Below are positions 23,725-33,590 of a stretch of DNA of 64,000 bases, piece after piece. The notes below the pieces were generated by a model. It saw only the letters and a list, made by a program, of their open reading frames with translations. It had not been told where the DNA came from and did no database searches. The stretch is taken from positions 310,001-374,000 of the forward strand of contig JAJUBI010000005.1 in NCBI GenBank assembly GCA_022419385.1. The letters are read 5' to 3'. Within the stretch, counting starts at the first letter, position 1. The number at the start of each line of letters is the position of its first letter. Origin of the DNA: Paraconiothyrium sp. Pb-2020 (lineage: Eukaryota > Ascomycota > Dothideomycetes > Pleosporales > Didymosphaeriaceae). Made by a program: the position numbers and the translations under genes.

Positions 23725-24773
23725 ATGCCTCCCATGGTGAACTCCACCGTTCCCAGAACCTCGCAAAGATACATCCAAGGATCTAGAACATCCGATATAG
23801 AGTCTCAAAGTGCTACACACATTCTCAACGATACAAACACAGACAGTTCAACGATCCAGCACTCAGATTCCACATCCGAAGAGCAGGAAGAAGAGCGCAA
23901 ACGCAACACCTACTCCGGGCTACCAGGCTGGCTAGATTTCTTCTGGGGCGGCGTATATGCTCCTGGCGCATCGACACATGATCCGATTGAGATTTTACTC
24001 AATACAGAAGACGAAGAGGAAAGAGATAGACTGACTGAACTATGGAGAGACAATAGATTGAACGAGCTAAGCTTCGTCGGCGTTGTGGTATGTTACTTCC
24101 AACCCTAAACGTTTACGTGGCGCGTGTTTGTCGAGAGCTCGTTGTACTATCCCGTGATCCAGGCTCTTATATATCCAAAGCTAAACCATCACCGCAGGCA
24201 GCCTTACTAGCTGGCGTACTAACCTCTACCGGCTCATGGCCCGCCATTCTCCCCAACGGCAAAATATCACCATGGCCTGTGCGAACAACCTGGTAGGCCA
24301 TTCACACAAGGCTCTCACGCGTACTAACCGGCTTTCTCAGGTACTGCGGAATCGTCCTTTCCGTTTTTGCCATCCTGAGCGCAGCTGACCAGACCGTCCG
24401 CCTCTACCGCCTGTCTTCGCACCGTGACGGCTGCATACAGATTCGAGAGCTTCTGTCCAAGTCCAAGGGGAAGCCACGTAACGGGCGATCGAGACCAAGC
24501 ATGGCTCAGTTGTATACGTGGCAGATGCCCGTGATGTTTTTGACCACTGCGGCTATATGTATGATTGTGGGGCTGTTCTTGCATGTGTGGTCTGCGATAC
24601 GCCGGCTTGATCACGAGCATTGGTGGAGCGACGATGCAAAGGTGTGTATTACCATTATGGCACGTTCTAACGTTGTCGCTAACATAAGATAGGTTGCGGT
24701 CGCCTTCTCGGTGGTGGGCACTATTTCGATAGTCGCATTTTTCGCTGGTCAGGTTACTCTATACATCTCTTGA
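23725..24773 (+). CDS. Fungal multi-pass membrane protein, unknown function
   Basis: Four exons (23725-24087, 24198-24292, 24341-24641, 24693-24773) give 279 residues. The first 70 residues are polar, Ser/Thr-rich and acidic (STSEEQEEERKR). LPGWLDFFWGGVYAPG follows, then an acidic stretch, then at least four hydrophobic segments: around AALLAGVLTSTGSWPAILP, YCGIVLSVFAILSAA, MPVMFLTTAAICMIVGLFL and VAFSVVGTISIVAFFAG. The C-terminus ends shortly after the last helix. I do not recognise a named family. The frame is open upstream to 23578, but the ATG at 23725 gives the more natural N-terminus. The first intron acceptor at 24197 is chosen because the nearer one leads to an immediate stop. Confidence 0.75.
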
Positions 24774-25173
24774 GGTTGTAGTGGATGGGGGTCACGATAT
24801 GAGTATACTTTGGTGAGTTCTCAAATGTTAGATCAAGGCAATCTATCTAAGTTTGATCATTGTGTCCCACAAAGCTGGAGAGAGACCGAACTTATGGCCT
24901 GGAGCATGCTAGTCCTTTTACAGCGTCTATACCCGCCTCGAGCGTGCTCAATGATGCTAAAATGAGCCAGAAACAGGCTCTGTGTGTCCAAGCTGTCATC
25001 AAATGCAACGTTCGGTTGTCAATAACCGCTCATATCAAAACTCGTTCAGTCGGATTTGAGGAATCAGTTAACCATCGTCTCCAACTTTACGCGCCTAGAT
25101 GCGATCCTTATTCCCGCGCGCTGGCCTCAAATGCCCACCGCTTGCCCGGACCTCCGCTTCTGCATCCCACCTC
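24774..25173. other. Convergent intergenic region
   Basis: 400 bases between two convergent stop codons. A 105-codon plus-strand frame is present (24860-25177) but lacks any domain and overlaps the end of the minus-strand gene. Confidence 0.5.
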
Positions 25174-26692
25174 CTAAGCCTTTCGGGCGCCGTTGTTCGA
25201 ACCCGGGTTGACTCTTGTATTGTACTGATGCCTGATCGCTGTCTCAGACCTACCCGGGAAAAAGTTGGCAATGAACTTGTAGTGCAGCGAAGGTACCGTT
25301 TCACGAATACATCCAAGCGCCTGTGCGTCTTGTTCCGTCCACCTGGCTCCATTGCGTGGCAATGGCGAGTTGTACTCTTCCACTGACATGAGTCGTGTAG
25401 GCCAGCTTGTCTTGTTGAGCGCCTTCCTCAACTCCTTCTTGTCCTCTGAGGAGAGACCGAGAGAGTTCAGAAGCTTGTTGCGAATCGGAGCAATCGATGA
25501 TGGTGTCTTCTTTGGAGACGCCTTCGGCGTGCTATTCGATGGGACGGTCTTCCTAGCAGTTAGGAGTTTGCGAGGGGGCTGAACAGCTGGAGCAGTTTCA
25601 TCTTCGTATTCTGAGCCGTCGTCTCCGGCAAGGTCTATCTGCATGCGTTGCTCCGTCATCTCTTCGTCTTCCGCGCTTTCATTGACTCTGAATTCTGCAC
25701 TTATTTGACGGACCTCGGCTTGCTTCCTCAGGTTATGATAGCGAGCTTCAATCTTTTTGGGCGTCCTCTCCCTTGACAAACGAGGAGCAATGTCTTGGAA
25801 ACCGACCCCTTCGCTCCCGAGCTTCAAGACAAGATTATCATCATTATCTGACCACTTCGTCCCCATCGGCTGCACGCCGCGAAGCTTCCGCTCCGTAGAC
25901 ATACGGGTCTGGATTGCTGATTCTGATCGGAAAGGAAGCCGCTGGGTCTGAATCTGCTTGGGTGTAAGACCTTCGTGCAGCGCATTCCAGACTATATCAC
26001 GGTCTGCCTGGTCCCACTCCTTGCGGCTATCTGTAAAAGGTGGCGTGGAGCTCGCTCGTGCTGCGCTTGATGAGACCTCGATGAGCCGTTTTGTAAAAGG
26101 CGTCCGCGCCAAAGGTGTACCCGATGAAGTGGGCGACGTGGCGTTCGACGACGCAATTTTGGATGACTCCACATGCACTTCGGTCCCGTTTTCGTCTTCG
26201 ATTGACTCAACCGGCAAGCCCATTTGAAGCATGTCAATCATAAGCTGGCAATCTTCGACGGTGCGACCCTCAAAGAATAGCCGAGCAATATCCTCAACTT
26301 TCACGCTGTGCTTTGAAAATACCATAAGCGCGTCTTGATCTTCAGGAGCCCATGATGCGCCAGGTCCGAGCTGCCAGCTTGCGATTTCCATCGCTCGTAG
26401 ATGGAGTGGCCAACCGGACTGGTCAAGAGTGGTCTTTAGGCTCCATCGCATCTCTTGCGAGAGATATCTGATCGTTGTTAGCTCCAAACACTTACAAGGT
26501 GAGAGGTCTGCGTGTGTTCACTTACTCGAGACGTCCAAGGAGAAACTTGTGAAATCCTTCAATATTCATCGGGAGCGCATAGGGCGGTACGTTTGGTTGA
26601 ATTCCTTTCGAAGGGACGCCGTATCGTGCGTGCATTGGAGCCGGTGCGGGATCTAGCGCCATTTTAGACGGAGGTCGAAAGTTTGTGGTCAT
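25174..26692 (-). CDS. Nuclear protein with four SANT/Myb-like repeats
   Basis: Two exons (26692-26526 and 26467-25174) give 486 residues. Four tryptophan-anchored SANT/Myb-like units are visible: SWAPEDQDALMVFSKHSV near residue 100, EWDQADRDIVWNALHEGLTP near residue 215, KWSDNDDNLVLKLGSEGVGF near residue 265, and RWTEQDAQALGCIRETVPSL near residue 440. The third and fourth end in the expected recognition-helix patterns (KKIEARYHNLRK and SETAIRHQYNTR). A basic, serine/proline-rich stretch with RKLLTARK and SPKKTPSS separates repeats 3 and 4 and could hold a nuclear signal. DNA or chromatin binding is inferred. The ATG at 26692 is in frame ten codons upstream of a second ATG (26662); either may be used. 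Confidence 0.82.
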
Positions 26693-26779
26693 CGCTGTAT
26701 TCGTTGCTATAACAGGTTTCGGTCGCTGTTTTGGTTATGTGAGAGAAAATTCCGATTAGATTATTGCCGCCCGAGACGC

Positions 26780-26804
26780 GTTGTTGTTGTTGTTGTGTTG
26801 TTGT
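26780..26804. repeat. (GTT)n microsatellite
   Basis: An almost perfect run of about eight GTT/TTG units, with one interruption, upstream of the SANT protein gene. Confidence 0.85.
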
Positions 26805-26825
26805 TTTCGTGGTCGTAAGCCCCCA

Positions 26826-26913
26826 GTGAAAGCCTTTGTTAAACGCGTTCTTGTTAGGGTGGGTGGGTGGTGAGTTGTCGTCCGTGAAGGCCTTTGTTCA
26901 ACGTGTTGTTGTC
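26826..26913. repeat. Imperfect 30-bp direct repeat
   Basis: Two copies start at 26826 and 26884. Each reads gtgaa, then a purine, then gcctttgtt; 25 of 30 bases match. The copies are 58 bp apart. The function is unknown. Confidence 0.7.
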
Positions 26914-27598
26914 GCGAATGTGATAGAGCCGTTGTTTACGTGACGGAATTTCCATAATGAGAGAGACGCGGTCGCGTCGCGTTGAGGTGAAGTTGAAAGT
27001 GGAGAGAGCCTTCACTGTGGAATAGTAGGGTTGAAAAGAAAATATGGCTTTCCTCTTTGAGCACAACAGTTGACGTGAAGTCATTTTCGTCCCATGGAAC
27101 ATGCCTGTATCGTAGGTATCTGTTGCCGTCAGCACCGGTTGCGGCATGAGAGCATGCCATGAGCGTGCTGAAACAATTGATAGCACTCACCTCCAGTTGT
27201 TCCTTCCTTCAGGCAGCATTTAGCACGTGGCTTTAGGCAAACCTTGCGGATGCTCTTGCTATGTGCACAATTGACTAGTGCCCTCGGACGCAACGATTAG
27301 GCGCAGCCATGAACGCTGCGCTGGAGAGACAAGAGCCTCCATTAAAACGTTGCACATAAGATGTCAGGAAGAGTATCAGCGGGACCCATTTCGGTAACAA
27401 TGTTTGCTATTGAACGTATCTATATACACAAGCGTTACGCAAACAGGAAGGAGCTAGCTCGAGCTGCAACTTCCGTGATCACCGTAGTGATTCTTCCTTC
27501 CCTGCATCAAGCGTGAAGGCCTAATGCATGACTGATTCCTTCTATCTAAAACGCCGTCCGACACTGTCTAGGTTCGTATGGCTAGCTTGGGCAGGTAT

Positions 27599-28360
27599 TT
27601 ACAAGATGCAGCCAACAATGCCGCCGACGAGGCCGAGAGCACCACCGACAAGGCCGGTGAGAAGACCCGAGATGATGCCACCAAGACCGGCAAGGACGCT
27701 GGAAAGGATCCCAGCAACGCCGCCAAGAAGACCGAAGACGATCTTGAGCAGGTCAACGATGACAACGTTGAGGATGGCGAGCAGGTGGAGGACGACTGCG
27801 AGCAGGGCAAAGACGATGGGGCCGAGGAGCTCAAAGATGGCTAATGAAGGTCAGCGTGACTGGACATAGTTGCAGGAGGAGCAAGTGAGCTTACTGATCT
27901 TCAAGGTGGAGATGACGTTGTTGAGGGTGAGGAGGATCTCGAGGAGGAGCTCGACAACAACGCTGACGATCTCGTCCTTGAGGGAGCCGGTAATGGTGGT
28001 GATATCGGTGAGGAGAACGGTGATCTCGCCGACGAGGCTGGTGATGAGCTGGACGATGATGGTGACCTCCGACTTGACAACGGAGATGATCTTCAACTTC
28101 TCGGTCTTCTCGACTACGCCGTGAACGCTCGAGACGGTGGAGTTGATGATGGAGGTGTGCTTCTTGACCTCGACGAGGGTGCTCTGGATCTTGGAGCAGA
28201 CAGCATCGTCGGTGCGGCGGTTAAGCTCGACCTCAACGCTGGGCTGCTTGACGTTGATGTCCTTGATGGCGGAGAGCTCCGGAACGGCAGAGGTAGGAGC
28301 GGCAGCAGAGGCCGCGAAAAGGGAAGAAAGGGCGACAAGGCCGAAGTTGAGGAAACGCAT
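27599..28360 (-). CDS. Small secreted hydrophobic protein
   Basis: Two exons (28360-27895 and 27840-27599, intron 54 bp) give 235 residues. A clean signal peptide is present (MRFLNFGLVALSSLFAASAA, cleavage near ASA-AP). Residues 20-60 are polar with one Cys (DDAVCSKIQ). A long amphipathic stretch rich in Val, Ile, Thr and Ser follows (residues 60-155). The second exon is very hydrophobic and glycine-rich (VFGLLGGVAGILSSVLAGLG, then GGALGLVGGIVGCIL at the end). It loosely resembles fungal cell-wall or hydrophobic-surface-binding proteins, but I cannot assign a family. Because the codons are strongly G/C-ending, three long plus-strand frames (27528-27869, 27578-27844, 28121-28384) lie antisense; they are artefacts. 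Confidence 0.8.
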
Positions 28361-28493
28361 CTTGATAGTTGGGTATTAGATTAGAAAATTAAGTAAAGAG
28401 TGTAGTAAGTGGGTTGAAAGAGTGTGAGTTGTCTGAACGATTGACTGAGTGAGGATGCTGATGATGATGGCAACACTGCGGTACAAGCCTGTC

Positions 28494-28500
28494 TTAAATA
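28494..28500 (-). promoter_or_regulatory. TATA-like box of the secreted-protein gene
   Basis: On the minus strand this reads TATTTAA, about 135 bases upstream of the ATG at 28360. Confidence 0.4.
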
Positions 28501-29108
28501 CCTCCCCGATCATATGCTCACCATCATCAACGATGATGGACAACGTCCATCCCCATTAGGACCCTTCATCAAACTTAGCGGCTATCACAACCGTCGAGCT
28601 CACGCTACGCTTGTCGTACATGTGGCTATTGAGGGCCGTGCACAAGAAACTTTCCAAAACAGACCCCAATCGGCAGGGGAGAATCAAAGGAGAACCGTCT
28701 CTCGTCGATCTCGAGACTAATTGAGGTGCGGATGGCTCGGAAATAATGGCACACCTTACGGTTTGAAGTGGTAGATCGGCGCCCCACGTGCACCAATTGG
28801 GCGAACGTCACGAAAATAGTCGATCCTCATTTTCATAACCCCACACTATTGCTCAGGGTTTACTGTGTATACACAACGGTGACAAGCGGTTACATACTTA
28901 CGGCACGGTACTTGTCAGACAAAGAATGCGCCGACGTGCGCGCGATTTTGATGTGCTGACTGCGGCTCTGCGGCGCAGCGGCTCTTTGTGATGATACCTG
29001 TCCTTTCCCTGGATGAAGTCTACATAGTAAGGCGCGCAAGAAAAGGAGAAGTTGATCTTCAGCGTGGTACATTCCTTTCAAACGCGCTCGACCTCGATCT
29101 CAATCTCC

Positions 29109-29441
29109 TTACGTTAATCCTGACCGGATGTTCCCACTTGACAATTGTTTGTGACGTATGAGAACGGCCGTGCCTTCAAATGACTCGACATGGTCCATAA
29201 GCAATCGAAGATGGAAGACTTGCTCAAAATCCTGATGGTATTTCAGCAGCTTCTCTCCAAGCCGATCACAATTCGCGTTGAAAGCGAGCGAGTTGTGAAC
29301 CTTCGACGTCAATGGCGGGGCGTGATGTAGGCCGAAACTTTGATGTAGTCCTCTGAAACAACCATCAATTCTCTCAGCGACTATTGAAGTATGTTTAGAC
29401 AGAACCATCGTCGCAGAATCTCTTCGACCACATCTTATCAT
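29109..29441 (-). CDS. Weak candidate: hypothetical fragment
   Basis: An open minus-strand frame of about 110 codons. Its second half (FNANCDRLGEKLLKYHQDF and LRLLMDHVESFEG) has the balanced composition of a real helical protein. It lacks a good start and may be the final exon of a gene I cannot assemble, or a relic. No family was recognised. Confidence 0.25.
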   Translation of the reverse strand: MIRCGRRDSATMVLSKHTSIVAERIDGCFRGLHQSFGLHHAPPLTSKVHNSLAFNANCDRLGEKLLKYHQDFEQVFHLRLLMDHVESFEGTAVLIRHKQLSSGNIRSGLT

Positions 29442-29613
29442 CCGCCCAGATTCTATGCATCACTCCAAGCGCTGCTTGAGCAAGCAGTCACTAGCTGGCC
29501 TTCCTTTTGTGCGGTCCCACGCAGTATGCAACACATGCTGTTCACCAAGGTCATCATTTCAACCTCGGGATCATAGAGCTTCACATGGCAAGGAAACCAT
29601 GGGCGTTATCTTG

Positions 29614-29630
29614 TTTTTTTTTTTTTTTTT
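29614..29630. repeat. T17 homopolymer
   Basis: Seventeen consecutive T on the plus strand (A17 on the minus). It could be a simple repeat or the tail of an old retroposed copy; no target-site duplication was found by eye. Confidence 0.9.
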
Positions 29631-30097
29631 CGCATACGCAGAGGAAAAATCAGACGACAACACCGTCTTGGGCCAGCGCAGTCGAGCCATACAGACCCAT
29701 CATAGAAGACGTTCGAGTATCATGCGCAGAACCCCTTCTACCACTCATCCTCCATGACTCTACTCGCAGATCACCCGATCCCACCCACCTAACCCAAGAC
29801 TCACATGGGCGGAAACCACACGTGTGAACTTAAACTTAAGCCTCAGATCGCCGTTTCAACGGGGTCCTCGGGGCCCGAGCGCGTGGCTGTGGACTGACTC
29901 TCAAGGTTGTTATCCAGCCTTATCACCAGCTATTGCCAAGCCCTCAATTGGGCCGTCATACCGCCGCGCATCTGGTCCCTGACCTGGATAACTATTCTCG
30001 AGCAGAACTTCAACGCAGAAAAGGAGGAAGCAACGCACCCAGCGTTTTGAATGAGTATTGGAAGCATAGAGTCGCATCAGGGCGGGCGAGTTCGTAG

Positions 30098-30436
30098 ATG
30101 AGATATTTGCAGGCTGCATCAAGTGGTGCAGGAGCAGCAGAGAGTCAACGTAGTTCAAATGCCGGCCAACTGCCTCGCCAAGGTGCACTCATGTTGGATA
30201 ATTTTCAAGCTTTGCACGCGGCACAGCGCCATCAAGTGGAAAACCTGGTCTTCTTCGTACGAGCCTCATTGCTGTTAGGCGATACTAGCTGTTTGCGCAG
30301 TGTAGAGCAATTGCTCAAGAACAAACCTGGACGTGTTTGTGACGACGGAAAATGGATGAGACAAGTACTACTTCCGGTCCTAGAAGAGTCCCTGTCTTTA
30401 TGTGTTGACACGTTAAAGTCTGGAATGATTGAATGA
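30098..30436 (+). CDS. Weak candidate: hypothetical protein (112 aa)
   Basis: An ATG-initiated frame. The C-terminal part (QVENLVFFVRASLLLGDTSC and LLPVLEESLSLCVDTLK) looks helical and protein-like, whereas the first 25 residues look random. It has no known domain. An internal ATG at 30191 would give a shorter and more natural protein. It could be a lineage-specific gene or a relic exon. Confidence 0.3.
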   Translation: MRYLQAASSGAGAAESQRSSNAGQLPRQGALMLDNFQALHAAQRHQVENLVFFVRASLLLGDTSCLRSVEQLLKNKPGRVCDDGKWMRQVLLPVLEESLSLCVDTLKSGMIE

Positions 30437-30914
30437 AGCCAGCAAGTGGCTGTCCATGTTAGAGCCACCATCAACCCCTTGAGACGTAGATCTTCGCATG
30501 ACGGCACGCAATCGTGATACTGTTGTCATCAGACTGACTGATTGCCGAAGATAGCCCTGATAGCGTACATATAAGCGCGGGAACGAAGCCGTTTGATATA
30601 TCGAACACCTCACTGAGTGTTGAGACAAACAATCAAGCAGCTACGGCTCTCCGCTTGGACCTTCCGCATTCGATTAGTCATTCACGTGTCCGCCGCGTGC
30701 GCCTTCCCTGACCCGTCCTATCTGAGTTGCGGACCGCCGCTATGCCACTCACAAAGCCACTCTTCCCCGCAACCATGGCTTGCATATTTTGCAGACGCCG
30801 TTCACGCTGCGTTTTCACAAACCTCCTTCGTCTGCCGCCTTGAAGACTCAACGTGCAAGTTCGCTCATACATCCTATTGCAACCCCACCAAAAAAACATC
30901 TCAACAACCTCAAG

Positions 30915-31746
30915 ATGTCAATCCAAGTGACTCGCATGAGAGAAGAAGACATCGACGGCGCAATAGACACAATCCAACAAGCCTTCGCCGACGACCCATA
31001 TAACAACTGGATTTACCCCGACCGCTCAAAAGTACGTCTCTCCTCCCCGCGCCCGCCCCTCACAACCTCTCCAAAATTAACAACCCCAGATCGACCTAAC
31101 CCGCAACCGCGCCTCTCTCACGCTCCGCTGCCGCTGGGGCATCCAACATGGCCTCTTCCACGTCGCCCGCTCCTCCTCCAACCCCTCCAAAATCCTCGGC
31201 TGCGCAATGTGGCTCCCGCCGCACCAACCTTCCGAACCGCAATCCTGGTCACTCTACCTGTCCTTCTGGTTTCTGTGGTTCAATCAGATTAAAATGAACC
31301 TGTGGTACGGCCGCGGCGGCCTTTCCACGCGACGCTACTGGATCTGGAAGGAGCGCCAGGCGGAGGCGCAGAAGGAGTTGTGGACAAGCGAGAAGGGGTA
31401 TTATTTCTGTAATATTGTTACTGTGCTTCCTGAGGCGCAGGGACAGGGTGTAGGGAGGGCGCTGATGGAGGAGGTGCTGGGTATGGCGGATAGAGAGTGT
31501 GTGCCGTGCTATTTGGAGAGTAGTAGGAAGGTGCCGAATGCGGCGATATATGAGAGATTTGGATTCCGCTTGGTGAGGGAGATGCCGTGCCAGGATCCGG
31601 AAACGCCGGGGGAAGAGGGTAGGGTCATGTTGTATTGTATGGTGAGGGATCCGAAGCCGGAGGGTTCGAAAGCGATCGGAGTGGATGGAGGCAAAGTGAG
31701 TAAAGCAGACGGTATGAAAGCTGGTGACGTGAAAGCACTACCATAG
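30915..31746 (+). CDS. GNAT-family N-acetyltransferase
   Basis: Two exons (30915-31031 and 31090-31746) give 257 residues. The N-terminus MSIQVTRMREEDIDGAI is the usual first strand and helix of a GNAT fold. A Trp-rich middle (WFLWFNQIKMNLWYG) is typical of fungal GNATs of this type. Motif A is VTVLPEAQGQGVGRALMEEV near residues 148-167, with the Q-x-x-G-x-G/A acetyl-CoA loop. NAAIYERFGFRLVREM near residue 190 is the closing motif. The last 40 residues are low-complexity and probably disordered. The substrate is unknown. Several other frames are open across the first exon and intron, but only this splice keeps the fold. Confidence 0.87.
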
Positions 31747-32115
31747 GCATGTTCTCCGGCTGGAATAAACATCGCTAAGCAGCATCTACCTGTTGCTATC
31801 ATAATAAAATAGGGTGGCTGTCTTTCACACACAGTGGGAATGTCCAACTGTCGGGGTCTAGTATCAATTTTTGTGGAGCGGTCAGACAGTTGAAGTGTAT
31901 GCAAATTCCCATTGAGGTATCTAACTTTTGACCTACTCAGACAAACCAGATAGAACCGTTCTAAGCACGCGATGCTCGATTCCACACTTCATTCATATTT
32001 TACAACGGCGGTGCTCTTCTGGCACCGCCGAATCAACAACCCTTTCAATCCCAGCCCCACAAAAAATGTCACCCAAGCCGCCCTTATCTTCCTCTTAATA
32101 TGAATTAGAGATTAT
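31747..32115. other. Convergent 3' intergenic region
   Basis: About 370 bases between the GNAT stop and the SEC61 stop. There is no coding signal. Confidence 0.5.
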
Positions 32116-33590
32116 CTAGCCCATGACCATACCCTTGAGGCCAGCCATGTCGCCCTCCTTGGCCGCAATCTCAAAGTATCCGTAGATGATGGTGACAGCC
32201 AAGAGAATACCTGTTCCGCTGCCCAAAGCACCGAGGAGATCGCTACCGACGGAGAGAGCACCAATGCAAGCACCACCAAAGGCGGCGGCAGTGGGAATAA
32301 CGCGCTTGAGCTCCTTGTACATAGACTCCTCACGGTGACCAGCCATGACAAGGCCTTGTTCCTTGAGCTGCTTGGCGACATCGCGGGGAGAAGATCCGGA
32401 GACTTCGATCCAGGTCTTGGAGAAGACGGCGCAAGCGACAAGCATGTAGACGATGAAGACGGCAGTCTTGAGCGGGTCGGAGAGAGCCTCGGTGATGCTA
32501 AGAGGGGGAGACCTGGGAATATTAGATACCGTATATTGCAATCACGCGGTTGACTTACATGTAGTAGGCAACACCGGAGGTAGCGAAAAGCTGAGCAGAG
32601 CCCTCACGAGGCTCCCAGACACCGAGAAGACGGACAAGGAGGTTGTCGGAGAAGCGAGAGTACAACATCTGGCTGATCAAGAAGACGTTGGAGGACAGAG
32701 CGGACTGCAGCATGATGGGCATGTTGGAGGTGTAGAACAGGCGGACGGGGTACGAGCCGCGGACACCACGCTGGCGGGCAGACTTGACGGGGATCTCAAC
32801 GCGGAAACCCTGGAGGTAGATAACAGCGCCGAAGACGATGACGGTGGCAATCAAGTTCATGACATTGGGCAGGTTCTGGCGGTAGAAAGCCTCGCGAAGA
32901 GCGACAGTCTTGTTGGGCCAGGTGAAGAGGAGGTGGACGAGCGCAATGATGGCACCCTCGAACTCGGGGCCACGGCCGGTGTTGATGGTGGTGGGAGAGA
33001 AAGCCTTCCACATGATAGACTCGCAAATGTTGGTGGCAATGAAGAGCGAGATACCGCTGCCGAGACCATAGCCCTTCTGGAGGAGCTCATCAAGGAGAAT
33101 GACGATAAGACCAGCGATCATGAGCTGCACGACGAGGAGCACGCAGATACCGGCGCCAAGGTCGGAAGGCTGTCCGTAGAGACCAGAGATGACGAAGACG
33201 ACAGACTGGCCGAAGGAGAGAAGGATAGCGAGGAGTTTCTGGGCGGTTTGGTAGAGCTCGCGGTCCGACTTCAGATCGAGGTTGACATCAATGAGATGGG
33301 TACCGGCAAGAAGCTGGAAGACCATGCCCGACGAGATGATTGGTGTGATACCCAGTTCCATCAGCGTTCCTCTGTTACTAGCCATCATCATACGCAGCCA
33401 GTATAGCGGATCCGAGTTGTCTGACGACACGATTCCGTACAGCGGCATCTGGCTCAAGACCAGGAAGACCAGGAGCGTCAGACCCGTCCATACTATGCGG
33501 TTGTTGAAGGAACCTTGCTTTCCGGCAGCTGAATCTCAGGGACGAGAGGCACAAAAGCTTGACAAGATCGAGGAACCGTACTACATGCAT
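32116..33590 (-). CDS. Sec61 alpha subunit of the ER translocon (two apparent frameshifts near the N-terminus)
   Basis: Exons 33590-32559 and 32512-32116 (intron 46 bp) encode about 476 residues, the normal Sec61-alpha length. The protein forms the ER membrane channel for secretory and membrane proteins. From SQMPLYGIVSS onward the protein is intact: LMELGITPIISSGMVFQLLA (SecY/Sec61 signature region), GYGLGSGISLFIATNICE, RGSYPVRLFYTSNMPIMLQS, and the C-terminal half ending EGDMAGLKGMVMG. Ten membrane helices are expected. The start MHVVRFLDLVK is in another frame. The link PFVPLVPEIQLPESK is in the third frame. So one base appears missing near 33556-33557 and another near 33508-33510. No intron can explain segments this close. 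Only this ATG is available upstream for several hundred bases. Confidence 0.92.

Larger units (their letters stand above)
26693..27598. other. Spacer with short repeats
   Basis: About 900 bases between the SANT protein promoter and the end of the secreted-protein gene. A 110-codon minus-strand frame (26854-27186) has no recognisable content. Two repeat features are listed separately. Confidence 0.5.
28361..30914. other. Weakly coding interval
   Basis: About 2.5 kb between the secreted-protein gene and the next GNAT. Two low-confidence frames are listed separately. A T17 tract lies near the middle. No transposon signature was recognised. Confidence 0.45.

Noticed and set aside
25190..25215. 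tRNA T-loop-like string (gttcgaacccgggtt)
   Set aside because: No matching acceptor stem, D-arm or anticodon arm at the right distance, and it lies inside the coding exon of the SANT gene.
27578..27844. Acidic, lysine-rich plus-strand frame resembling a stress (LEA-like) protein
   Set aside because: It is the complement of the glycine-rich second exon of the secreted protein; the minus-strand reading has a signal peptide, intron and correct phase.
29600..29640. T17 tract as the tail of a retrotransposon
   Set aside because: No reverse-transcriptase sequence, internal promoter boxes or flanking duplication could be seen nearby.
32453..33406. 317-codon plus-strand frame
   Set aside because: It is antisense to SEC61, whose sequence is unmistakable.
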